Shown: in pieces, positions 1-5,479 of the stretch
Layout of the letters: the number at the start of each line of letters is the position of its first letter
How positions within the stretch are numbered: the stretch's first letter is position 1
From: Candidatus Solibacter sp.
GTDB taxonomy: Bacteria > Acidobacteriota > Terriglobia > Bryobacterales > Bryobacteraceae
Length of the DNA stretch: 5,479 bases
Assembly: GCA_017883345.1 (NCBI GenBank)
Contig: JADGNT010000402.1
Location: 1-5,479 of the forward strand
Reading direction: 5' to 3'
Position numbers and translations under genes: made by a program
The notes under the pieces: model-generated
The model's database searches: none
What the model saw: the letters and a program-made list of their open reading frames with translations, nothing else
What the model was told of the DNA's origin: nothing

Positions 1-945
1 CTCCTGCCGCGCGCCCATCGACATCAGCACCGCGATGTCCCGGTACTTCTCCATCACCATCATCACCAGCGTGATGAATATATTCAGCGCCGCCACCAGC
101 TCGATCAGGCTGATCACGATGATGGTCACCAGCCGCTCCATCTTCAGCGCCCCCAGCAGTTGCTTGTTGCGCTCCATCCAGGTGGTGGTCGTGTAGCGCG
201 CGCCCGCCACCTTCTCCACGTCTTTGGCGATCTCGGGCGCGCGATTCAGATCGTCCACGTTGAGTTCGATCTGGTTGATCTGGTCCACCGAGAGCGCCTT
301 CTGCGCCGCGCCCATCGAAAGGTACGCCCAGTTGTCGTCAATCTCGAAGAACCCGGTTTCGAAGAGACCGCACACCTTGAAGAGCCGCTTCACCGGCCGT
401 ATTTCCACCGGCGTCATTTCATCCGTCAGCAGGCCGATGTTGTCCCCCACGCGCATCCCGATGTCTTCCGCCAGCCGCGCGCCCAGCACGATGCCCGGAG
501 GATTCGCGTTGGCATCGCGCAGGCGGTCCACACTCCCCGCCTTCAGCCGCCGCAAGGTGCCGCTCAACGCCAGTTCCGAAGCCGCATCCACGCCTTTGAT
601 GAACGCCCCCTTGGATTGCAGCGGCCCGCTCAAAAAGGTGGGACTGTACAGCGCCGGAGAAACCGCAATCACGTGCGGCACCTGGCGAATCCGCGCCACC
701 ATGTCCTGCCAGTTCTCGATCCCGTCGCCGGGCTGCCGCGGCACCACGTTGATGTGCGCCATGGCGCCCAGCAGATTGCGTTGCAGCGTGTTGCGGAACC
801 CGTTGGTCACCGCCAGCGCCACCACCAGCGCCGTCACCCCCGCCGCCACGCCCAGCACGGAAATCAACGTGATCACGCTGATCACCGCCTCCTTGCGGCG
901 CGCCCGCAGATAGCGTCCCGCGATGAACAGCTCGAAGCGCCTCAC
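1..945 (-). CDS. lolC: Lipoprotein-releasing ABC transporter permease, LolC/LolE family (3' end cut by window)
   Basis: Inner-membrane permease of the Lol system, which with the LolD ATPase extracts outer-membrane lipoproteins from the inner membrane and hands them to LolA. The frame is open from a GTG at 945-943 to the left edge, 315 codons. The N-terminus ([20 protein letters not shown]) leads into a first membrane helix at about residues 21-46, then a large periplasmic domain of about 210 residues (MacB-type core), then a second helix at about 272-296 followed by [19 protein letters not shown], the conserved FtsX-type cytoplasmic loop of this family. Family members are about 400-415 residues, so roughly 90-100 residues with the last two helices are missing. 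The GTG is the only start upstream of the first helix: in-frame codons above it contain no start before a TGA at 972-970. It overlaps the lysS stop by 4 bp (GTGA) and has no strong Shine-Dalgarno sequence, suggesting translational coupling. LolC and LolE cannot be told apart here; a MacB-like or other FtsX permease is less likely. Confidence 0.9.
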   Translation of the reverse strand, partial: MRRFELFIAGRYLRARRKEAVISVITLISVLGVAAGVTALVVALAVTNGFRNTLQRNLLGAMAHINVVPRQPGDGIENWQDMVARIRQVPHVIAVSPALYSPTFLSGPLQSKGAFIKGVDAASELALSGTLRRLKAGSVDRLRDANANPPGIVLGARLAEDIGMRVGDNIGLLTDEMTPVEIRPVKRLFKVCGLFETGFFEIDDNWAYLSMGAAQKALSVDQINQIELNVDDLNRAPEIAKDVEKVAGARYTTTTWMERNKQLLGALKMERLVTIIVISLIELVAALNIFITLVMMVMEKYRDIAVLMSMGARQE

Positions 946-2447
946 AGCTTGTCGAGTTCCCGCATGTGCTCAATCAGGTCGATGGCGCCTTCCGGCCGCA
1001 GCAGCGGGAACAGGATCACGTCGCGGATGGAGCGCGAGCCCGTCAGGATCATGGTCAGCCGGTCGATCCCGATACCTTCTCCTCCCGTCGGCGGCATGCC
1101 GTAGGCCAGCGCCCGCACGTAGTCTTCATCCATCTGGTGCGCTTCCTCGTCGCCGCGCTCCCGCATGCCGAGTTGCATCTCGAAGCGCCGCCGCTGCTCC
1201 TGCGGATCGTTCAACTCCGTGTATGCGTTGGCGATCTCCATGCCCGCGGCGTAAATCTCAAAGCGCTCCACGAAGGCGGGGTCCTCGGGCTTGTTCTTGG
1301 AAAGCGGCGAGGTCTCCACCGGATAATCGTAAATCACCGTCGGCTGGATCAGCTTCTCTTCCACGTGGCGCTCGAAAATATCGGTCAGAGCCTCGCCCGC
1401 CGTGGCCTTATGCGAATGCGCCAGGAGCCACTCCGGGTTCGCCACGTCCTCCATCGTGGGACCGCCTTCGCCCTCCCAGTGCCGCACAATGGCTTCCCGC
1501 ATGCTGAAACGCGCCAGGCTGCTGAAGTCGATTTGGGCCCCCGCGAATTCCACCACCGGCGAACCCGTGGCATCAATCGCCGTCTGCCGCAGCAGTTCCT
1601 CGGAGAAATCCATCAGCCCGCGATAGTCCGTGTAAGCCTGGTAGAACTCCAGCATGGTGAACTCGGGGTTGTGATGTGTCGAGAGCCCTTCGTTGCGGAA
1701 GTTGCGGTTGATCTCGTACACCCGGTCCATGCCGCCCACCACCAGCCGCTTCAAATAAAGCTCCGGCGCGATCCGCAGGTACAGATCGATGTCCAGCGTA
1801 TTGTGGTGGGTCACGAACGGACGCGCCGTGGCCCCGCCGTAGAGCGGCTGCATCATCGGCGTCTCCACTTCGATGAACTCGCGCGCTTCCAGTTGCCGGC
1901 GCAGCGACGAAACGATCCGCGCCCGCGTCACAAACACCTGGCGCACGTCCGGGTTGGCGAGCAGGTCCAGATAGCGCTGGCGGTAGCGCATCTCCACATC
2001 TTCCAGGCCGTGCCACTTCTCCGGCATGGAGAGCAGGGTCTTGCTGAGGAACTCCAACGTCTCCGCGTGAATGCTGAGTTCGCCCGTGCGGGTGCGGAAC
2101 AGGTAGCCTGCCACACCCACGATGTCGCCGATGTCCAGCAGCTTGAACAGCGCGAAATCGCGCTCGCCCACCGCGTCTTTCTTGACGTAGATCTGCACGC
2201 GTTCGCCGCTCTGCTGCACGTGCGCGAACCCCGCCTTGCCCATGTGGCGCAGCGTCATCAGGCGTCCGGCGATGCGCACTTTCACCTCCGGCACAAGCTC
2301 TTCGGCGGACTTCGCGCCGTACTCCGCCAGAATCGCCGGCACCGTGTGCGTGAACTCGTACCGGCGGCCGTAACCGCGGTAGCCCAGCGCCTCGATTTCC
2401 CGGATCCGCGCCAGCCGCTGTTTGAGCAAGTCGTCTTCGAGGGACAA
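942..2447 (-). CDS. lysS: Lysine--tRNA ligase, class II
   Basis: Cytoplasmic enzyme that activates lysine with ATP and charges tRNA-Lys. The 501-residue product is full length for bacterial class II LysRS (E. coli about 505). An N-terminal OB-fold anticodon-binding domain lies at about 55-135. The catalytic domain begins near 150 ([20 protein letters not shown]) and carries motif 1 ending at ETPMMQP (195-201), motif 2 RNFRNEG (248-254) with the following [13 protein letters not shown], the lysine-pocket segment [10 protein letters not shown] (373-382), and motif 3 GEGIGIDRL (456-464), followed by [13 protein letters not shown]. Everything needed for activity appears present. The start is a TTG at 2447-2445: an in-frame TAG at 2459-2457 rules out anything further upstream, and AGGAG lies 6 nt before it. 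It is the first gene of a probable operon with the overlapping LolC/E permease, and is divergent from the glycosyltransferase. Confidence 0.97.
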   Translation of the reverse strand: MSLEDDLLKQRLARIREIEALGYRGYGRRYEFTHTVPAILAEYGAKSAEELVPEVKVRIAGRLMTLRHMGKAGFAHVQQSGERVQIYVKKDAVGERDFALFKLLDIGDIVGVAGYLFRTRTGELSIHAETLEFLSKTLLSMPEKWHGLEDVEMRYRQRYLDLLANPDVRQVFVTRARIVSSLRRQLEAREFIEVETPMMQPLYGGATARPFVTHHNTLDIDLYLRIAPELYLKRLVVGGMDRVYEINRNFRNEGLSTHHNPEFTMLEFYQAYTDYRGLMDFSEELLRQTAIDATGSPVVEFAGAQIDFSSLARFSMREAIVRHWEGEGGPTMEDVANPEWLLAHSHKATAGEALTDIFERHVEEKLIQPTVIYDYPVETSPLSKNKPEDPAFVERFEIYAAGMEIANAYTELNDPQEQRRRFEMQLGMRERGDEEAHQMDEDYVRALAYGMPPTGGEGIGIDRLTMILTGSRSIRDVILFPLLRPEGAIDLIEHMRELDKL

Positions 2448-2453
2448 ATAAGG

Positions 2454-2458
2454 CTCCT
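2454..2458 (-). promoter_or_regulatory. Shine-Dalgarno sequence of lysS (fixes TTG start)
   Basis: The minus strand reads AGGAG, then the six bases CCTTAT, then TTG. With the in-frame TAG that partly overlaps this motif, it makes the TTG the only reasonable lysS start. Confidence 0.75.
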
Positions 2459-2472
2459 ATGGCGAAATAAGC

Positions 2473-2481
2473 TATTATAAA
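2473..2481 (+). promoter_or_regulatory. Putative -10 region of the GT2 gene, overlapping the lysS -10
   Basis: Two overlapping 5-of-6 matches to TATAAT are seen: TATTAT at 2473-2478 and TATAAA at 2476-2481. Either would start transcription only about 0-4 nt before the TTG at 2489, implying a leaderless or near-leaderless mRNA. No -35 match is visible. The hexamers share bases with the opposite-strand lysS -10, so the two promoters could not be occupied at once. Confidence 0.35.
2474..2479 (-). promoter_or_regulatory. Putative -10 box of the lysS-lolC operon
   Basis: The minus strand carries a perfect TATAAT here. Transcription would begin near 2467, giving a leader of about 20 nt that includes the AGGAG before the TTG. 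No recognisable -35 hexamer lies at 16-18 bp spacing (about 2496-2503), so the call rests on the -10 match and its position in a 41-bp divergent gap. Confidence 0.45.
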
Positions 2482-2488
2482 ACTTCGC

Positions 2489-3202
2489 TTGAAACGCTCC
2501 CTTTCCATTATCATTCCTGCGTACAACGAAGCCAAGAGGTTACCTGCGTCCCTGGTGAAGGTGCGGGAGTACCTCAGCGCCGCACCATGGGAATTCGCCG
2601 AGGTCGTGGTGGTGGACGATGGCTCCACCGACAACACCGTCCAGGTGGCTCGCGACGCCGGCGTACGCGTGCTCCAAAACCCCGGAAATCGCGGCAAAGG
2701 CTACAGCGTCAAGCACGGCATGCTTGAAGCCAAAGGCGAATGGGCGCTGTTCACCGATGCCGATCTTTCTTCCCCCATCGGCGAAGTCGAGAAGCTCTGG
2801 AGCGCACTCGTTCGCGAGCGCGCTCAGGTGGCTGTCGGATCGCGCGCCGTGGACCGCTCTCTGGTCGGCGTGCACCAGCCCATGCTCCGCGAGGCGGTCG
2901 GCCGCGTGTTCAACGCTGCCATGCGCCTGGTCACCGGACTGGACTTCAAGGATACGCAGTGCGGTTTCAAACTCTTTCAGACCAGCGCCGGCCGTGAAGT
3001 CTTCGCCCGCCAGCAACTCGACGGCTTCGGCTTCGACGTGGAAGTCCTGTTCATCGCCAAGAAGCGCGGGCTGACATCGGTGGAAGTCCCGGTGCGCTGG
3101 GACAACGTGGAAGGCACCAAGGTCAGCCTGTGGTTAGGCTTCGCGGCGTTCCTGGACCTGTTGAAAGTCCGCCGCAACGCCCTCCAGGGCAAATATAAGT
3201 AG
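2489..3202 (+). CDS. Family 2 glycosyltransferase, dolichyl/polyprenyl-phosphate sugar synthase type (ALG5/DPM1-like)
   Basis: Probably transfers a hexose from a nucleotide sugar to a polyprenyl phosphate on the cytoplasmic face of the inner membrane, supplying a lipid-linked donor. The 237-residue protein is a single GT-A domain: IIIPAYNE (7-14), VVDDGSTDNT (41-50), NRGKGYSVKHGM (67-78), the metal-binding DADLSSP (90-96), DTQCGFKLF (155-163) and DGFGFDVE (178-185) followed by VPVRW (200-204). CGFKLF and FGFDVE are typical of the DPG/DPM-synthase subgroup. There is no C-terminal transmembrane anchor, so it would bind the membrane peripherally or through a partner. The start is TTG at 2489; no ATG or GTG is available between the in-frame TAA at 2468-2470 and the PAYNE motif, and no Shine-Dalgarno sequence precedes it. 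The sugar (glucose or mannose) and final acceptor cannot be told. It is monocistronic by layout, with divergent lysS upstream and a convergent gene 13 bp downstream. Confidence 0.88.
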   Translation: MKRSLSIIIPAYNEAKRLPASLVKVREYLSAAPWEFAEVVVVDDGSTDNTVQVARDAGVRVLQNPGNRGKGYSVKHGMLEAKGEWALFTDADLSSPIGEVEKLWSALVRERAQVAVGSRAVDRSLVGVHQPMLREAVGRVFNAAMRLVTGLDFKDTQCGFKLFQTSAGREVFARQQLDGFGFDVEVLFIAKKRGLTSVEVPVRWDNVEGTKVSLWLGFAAFLDLLKVRRNALQGKYK

Positions 3203-3215
3203 TGGCACTTCTGAC

Positions 3216-3920
3216 TCAGACCTTGACGATCACTTCCCTGAGCCGCTCGCGCGTCAGGAAGAATTTGACGCTCTCGAATCGCGCAAACAGCTTCTCCAGG
3301 CTCCGGTTGTTGTACAACTGCGCCGGCCGCCGCATGCCTTGCTGCAAGATCTCGAGCGAGTTCAAATGGGCGATGCGGAACGCGTAGTGGGGCACCTCCT
3401 CCAGCTTGTCGTCGGACTGGAAGAACGCCAGCATGTAGGCCTTGGGCCGCACAATGTAGTGCAACCGCTCCACCACCGCGTTCAAAAGCACCGGATTCAG
3501 GTACTCCAGCACGTCCCAAACCAGCACCCCGTCGAAGTGCCCTTGGGGATAATCCAGCGTTTGCTTCAGGAAGTATTCGATCCGCCCCGGGTTGGATTGA
3601 TCCACCGTGCCGTCCGCCCCAAACGCCTCGTTCAGCATGCGCAGGAAATCTTCCGAATAGAGGCGGTGGCCCAGGTCCGTGATGAAGCTGACGTTCATCT
3701 GCGTGGCGCCGCCCAAGTCGAGGATGGTCAGCCCGCTGGTGTCGCGGATTTGGGTGAAGAACTCTTCCAGCCCGCGGCTGTGCCGCGCGAAGCGAGCCGG
3801 CTGCGCTGTGCTGCCGCGCGCATGGAAAGGCGGCCTGCCGCCACCGGAGGGCGCGGGAGGTCCGCCGCCAGCTTGTCCCCCGCGAGATCCGCGAAAAAAT
3901 CCCTTCAGCGGCTCCAGCAT
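3216..3920 (-). CDS. Class I SAM-dependent methyltransferase-like protein
   Basis: Likely cytoplasmic methyltransferase of unknown substrate; 234 residues. After a Gly/Pro/Arg-rich, probably disordered N-terminal tail (about 10-50), a Rossmann-type domain begins: LTILDLGGATQMN (64-76) is in the place of SAM motif I, a D/E-bearing segment (RLYSEDF, 86-92) could be the end of strand 2, and HFDGVLVWDVLEYL (128-141) looks like motif II/post-II, followed by an LNAVVERLHYIVRPKAYMLAFF-like helix-strand pair. Motif I is atypical: GGATQ replaces the usual GxGxG, so weak or altered SAM binding is possible. The ATG is preceded by GGAAGG ten bases upstream (3936-3931), placed just after the bactofilin stop, and the 18-bp gap indicates one transcript with it. 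The C-terminus ends convergently, 13 bp from the glycosyltransferase stop. The fold assignment is fairly secure; the substrate is not deducible. Confidence 0.8.
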   Translation of the reverse strand: MLEPLKGFFRGSRGGQAGGGPPAPSGGGRPPFHARGSTAQPARFARHSRGLEEFFTQIRDTSGLTILDLGGATQMNVSFITDLGHRLYSEDFLRMLNEAFGADGTVDQSNPGRIEYFLKQTLDYPQGHFDGVLVWDVLEYLNPVLLNAVVERLHYIVRPKAYMLAFFQSDDKLEEVPHYAFRIAHLNSLEILQQGMRRPAQLYNNRSLEKLFARFESVKFFLTRERLREVIVKV

Positions 3921-3930
3921 GAAAAAAACG

Positions 3931-3936
3931 CCTTCC
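3931..3936 (-). promoter_or_regulatory. Shine-Dalgarno sequence of the methyltransferase gene
   Basis: GGAAGG on the minus strand begins 3 nt after the bactofilin stop codon and is separated from the ATG by 10 nt (CGTTTTTTTC), a rather long spacing dominated by a run of seven T. It supports this ATG over internal starts and therefore the Gly/Pro-rich tail as part of the protein. Confidence 0.55.
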
Positions 3937-3938
3937 AG

Positions 3939-4523
3939 TTAACGCTTGATCTCCGGAGCGCTTGGCGCCGCCGGAGCACTTGCCACGGAGGCGGCCTGCG
4001 CCGCCGGAGCGGACGCCTGTGCCTTGGCCGGCGCCTTGACCGGTTCCGGCTTCACGATGTCGATGCTGCCCTTGAAATACGCGCCATCTTCGATGATGAT
4101 GCGCGCCGTGCGGATATCCCCGGTCAGTTTGGCGTCCTTGCGGATTTCAATCTTGTCCGTGGCCTCCACATTTCCGTGGATGGCTCCGAGCGCCACCACT
4201 TCGCGCGCTTTGATCGTGGCGCGAACGGTCCCGTTGGGCCCGATCGTCAGCTTGTGCTCCAGGGCTTCCACGGTGCCTTCGACTTCGCCATCGACGTATA
4301 GATCTTCGCGGCTGAAGATCTGGCCAACTACTTTGACGGCCTTCCCAATGGTGGCCGCACCTCCACGAGGCTCCGCCTCGAATCGGGCCGGGGGCATGCT
4401 AGACACGGTTGATGTCTCCTTCCTTACTTCGACGGGTTTGTTTACCGAAACCGGATTTGCCGGTGGCACGGGCGGCGTGGCAGAAGGCCGAAGCGGTTCT
4501 TCTTCCCGCTTTTTATTCCACAT
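3939..4523 (-). CDS. Bactofilin (DUF583/PF04519-type polymer-forming cytoskeletal protein)
   Basis: Bactofilins polymerise without nucleotide into membrane-associated filaments that localise cell-wall enzymes and other proteins. The 194-residue protein has a Pro-rich, charged N-terminal tail (1-55), a bactofilin core at about 57-157 and an Ala/Pro-rich C-terminal tail (158-194). The core shows the beta-helix periodicity of about 17-18 residues with recurring Gly and hydrophobic positions: SREDLYVDGEVEGTVEA (71-87), HKLTIGPNGTVRAT (90-103), REVVALGAIHGNVEA (107-121), DKIEIRKDAKLTGDI (123-137), ARIIIEDGAYFKGSIDI (140-156). The start ATG has GGAAGG seven bases upstream (4536-4531). It is the first gene of a pair with the methyltransferase; no M23 peptidase or ParA/B gene, frequent bactofilin neighbours, is in view. 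The family call is secure; which cell structure it scaffolds is unknown. Confidence 0.93.
   Translation of the reverse strand: MWNKKREEEPLRPSATPPVPPANPVSVNKPVEVRKETSTVSSMPPARFEAEPRGGAATIGKAVKVVGQIFSREDLYVDGEVEGTVEALEHKLTIGPNGTVRATIKAREVVALGAIHGNVEATDKIEIRKDAKLTGDIRTARIIIEDGAYFKGSIDIVKPEPVKAPAKAQASAPAAQAASVASAPAAPSAPEIKR
3965..4010. repeat. Short direct repeat in the bactofilin tail
   Basis: The 13-mer GCGCCGCCGGAGC occurs at 3965-3977 and 3998-4010, 33 bp (11 codons) apart and in frame. It encodes the repeated SAPAA units of the Ala/Pro-rich C-terminal tail. This looks like low-complexity expansion within a disordered tail, not a mobile or regulatory repeat. Confidence 0.6.
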
Positions 4524-4530
4524 GTTGCCA

Positions 4531-4536
4531 CCTTCC
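4531..4536 (-). promoter_or_regulatory. Shine-Dalgarno sequence of the bactofilin gene
   Basis: GGAAGG on the minus strand sits 7 nt before the ATG at 4523-4521, a normal spacing. Confidence 0.65.
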
Positions 4537-4576
4537 TTGGTTGATTATGATTGCGATCATGACACTTGCTTCTCCT

Positions 4577-4605
4577 AGCATAAGGTGGCCAGCCCGGAAA
4601 GGCAA
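4577..4605 (-). promoter_or_regulatory. Putative sigma-70-type promoter of the bactofilin-methyltransferase operon
   Basis: The minus strand carries TTGCCT at 4605-4600 (4 of 6 against TTGACA) and TATGCT at 4582-4577 (4 of 6 against TATAAT), separated by exactly 17 bp. Transcription would start near 4570 and give a leader of about 47 nt. The matches are modest and the call rests on the spacing and location. Confidence 0.4.
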
Positions 4606-4637
4606 ACTCCGTCTGCGCGCTGCCGCACGCTTCAGAG

Positions 4638-4666
4638 GTGAACACCCCCCGAACTCACGCTATAAT
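4638..4666 (+). promoter_or_regulatory. Putative promoter of the M19 dipeptidase gene
   Basis: A perfect TATAAT lies at 4661-4666. At 17-bp spacing the -35 position (4638-4643) reads GTGAAC, a weak 3 of 6 match. The expected start of transcription is near 4673, only about 2 nt before the ATG at 4675, and no Shine-Dalgarno sequence is present, which together suggest a leaderless transcript. Confidence 0.5.
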
Positions 4667-4674
4667 CCAGCATC

Positions 4675-5479
4675 ATGAACAGGCTGGCTCTCTTAATACT
4701 CTTGGGGTATACGGCAACTGCCCAGACCAGGGTTGACCCCGCCCGCGTGGATCGCCTGCTGCAACGCGCCGTGGTGATCGATCTGCACGACGACACCCCC
4801 CAGATGATCGTCGACGAAGGCTACAACCTCGGCGAAAAGCACGACTACGGCCAGGTGGACATCCCGCGCATGCGCACTGGCCACGTCTCCGGCCTGTTTC
4901 TCTCCCTCTGGACCGATTCCGACCGCTACACGCCGGTGGAAGCCATCCGCCGCACCTTGCAGCAGATTGACGGCGTGCGCCGCGAAATCGCTCGCCACCC
5001 CGGCGACCTGGAGATGGCCACCACGTCCGCCGGCATCCTGGCCGCCCGCCAGCGCGGGCACATCGCCATCCTGATGGGCGTGGAAGGCGGGCATGCCATC
5101 GATAGCGACCTCTCGGTGCTGCGCTCTTACGCGGAGTTGGGCGTACGCTACCTCACCCTGACCCACACCAACCATACGCCGTGGGCCGATTCGGCGAGCC
5201 TCGCGGGAGCGCACAATGGGCTGACGGATTTCGGGCGCCAGGTGGTGCGCGAAATGAACCGGCTGGGCATGATGGTGGACATCTCCCACGTGAGCGACAA
5301 GACGTTTCTGGACGCGCTGGAAACCTCTTCGGCGCCGGTGATCGCCTCCCATTCTTCCAGCCGCGCGCTGGCCAATGCGCCGCGCAATATGACCGACGAC
5401 ATGCTGCGCGCGCTCGCCAAGAAGGGCGGCGTGGTGCACATCAACTACTACGAAGGTTTCCTCGACGCCGGTTTTGCCG
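4675..5479 (+). CDS. Membrane dipeptidase, peptidase family M19 (3' end cut by window)
   Basis: Exported zinc dipeptidase of the renal-dipeptidase family, which cleaves dipeptides, some members accepting D-amino-acid-containing substrates. The frame is open from ATG 4675 to the right edge, 268 codons. Residues 1-16 look like a short signal peptide (LALLILL core, cleavage after ATA-16), so it likely acts in the periplasm or outside. By family comparison the five metal ligands are all visible: H38 and D40 (DLHDD), E137 (GVEGGHAID), H205 (DISHVS) and H226 (ASHSSSRAL); the catalytic-pocket His is H164 in LTLTHTNHTPWAD. Bacterial M19 enzymes are about 350-420 residues, so perhaps 100-150 residues are missing. 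No Shine-Dalgarno sequence precedes the ATG, but a consensus -10 box ends 8 nt upstream of it. It is divergent from the bactofilin operon. The family call is firm; the natural substrate is unknown. Confidence 0.95.
   Translation, partial: MNRLALLILLGYTATAQTRVDPARVDRLLQRAVVIDLHDDTPQMIVDEGYNLGEKHDYGQVDIPRMRTGHVSGLFLSLWTDSDRYTPVEAIRRTLQQIDGVRREIARHPGDLEMATTSAGILAARQRGHIAILMGVEGGHAIDSDLSVLRSYAELGVRYLTLTHTNHTPWADSASLAGAHNGLTDFGRQVVREMNRLGMMVDISHVSDKTFLDALETSSAPVIASHSSSRALANAPRNMTDDMLRALAKKGGVVHINYYEGFLDAGFA

Noticed and set aside
160..1104. Long plus-strand open frame opposite the permease gene, and a second frame at 224-913
   Set aside because: Composition is His/Arg/Pro/Ala rich with no recognisable domain; antisense shadow of the well-supported LolC/E gene in GC-rich DNA.
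966..2480. 504-codon plus-strand open frame opposite lysS
   Set aside because: Almost exactly antisense to a full-length LysRS with all class II motifs; the translation is His/Arg/Leu rich and shows no family features.
1573..2697. 374-codon minus-strand frame across lysS and the GT2 start
   Set aside because: Runs out of frame through two well-supported genes and the divergent promoter region, with low-complexity Gly/Arg/Ala composition.
3203..3215. Possible bidirectional terminator between the convergent GT2 and methyltransferase genes
   Set aside because: The 13-bp gap holds no inverted repeat and no T tract; any terminator would have to lie inside the coding regions, and none was evident.
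3921..3930. T tract after the bactofilin gene as an intrinsic terminator
   Set aside because: No stable GC-rich stem directly precedes it, and it lies between a ribosome-binding site and the ATG of the next gene.
3339..4301. 320-codon plus-strand frame opposite the methyltransferase and bactofilin
   Set aside because: Spans two genes and their intergenic gap on the other strand; no domain visible, whereas the opposite strand has clear motifs and ribosome-binding sites.
4637..4646. GGTG-AA-CACC inverted repeat near the dipeptidase -35 position
   Set aside because: Four-base arms with a 2-nt loop are too short to be distinguished from chance.
4693..5439. 248-codon minus-strand frame opposite the dipeptidase
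   Set aside because: The plus strand encodes all five M19 metal ligands and a signal peptide; the antisense frame is His/Val/Ala/Gly-rich shadow.

Overview
The window is dense, GC-rich bacterial chromosome with six protein genes, two of them cut by the window edges, and no RNA genes, mobile elements or CRISPR. The content (class II lysyl-tRNA synthetase joined to a LolC/E permease, a polyprenyl-phosphate-type glycosyltransferase, a bactofilin, a secreted M19 dipeptidase) fits a Gram-negative, double-membraned bacterium. High GC and this gene mixture suggest a soil Acidobacteriota member (Solibacter/Bryobacter-like), but that is inference and a deltaproteobacterial-type lineage cannot be excluded from sequence alone.

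Layout. Positions 1-2447 (minus): lysS followed by a lipoprotein-releasing ABC permease gene, overlapping by 4 bp (GTGA), so probably one operon; the ATPase partner (lolD) would be expected beyond the left edge. Positions 2448-2488: a 41-bp divergent intergenic region whose AT-rich core carries overlapping -10-like hexamers for both strands; both flanking genes start with TTG. Positions 2489-3202 (plus): a GT2 glycosyltransferase of the dolichyl-phosphate glucose/mannose synthase type. Only 13 bp separates its stop from the convergent stop of the next unit. Positions 3216-4523 (minus): a bactofilin gene followed 18 bp later by a class I SAM-dependent methyltransferase-like gene, a probable two-gene operon. 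Positions 4524-4674: a 151-bp divergent promoter region. Positions 4675 to the right edge (plus): a secreted M19 membrane dipeptidase, truncated by the window, with a consensus TATAAT so close to the ATG that the transcript may be nearly leaderless.

How the genes fit together. Several products concern the cell envelope: lipoprotein release (LolC/E), lipid-linked sugar synthesis (GT2), cytoskeletal scaffolding (bactofilin) and periplasmic or extracellular dipeptide hydrolysis (M19). lysS is a translation housekeeping gene. No clear new system is visible. The items most worth a second look are the bactofilin-methyltransferase pairing, the atypical methyltransferase motif I with its Gly/Pro-rich N-terminal tail, and the divergent 41-bp region with two TTG starts and overlapping promoters.
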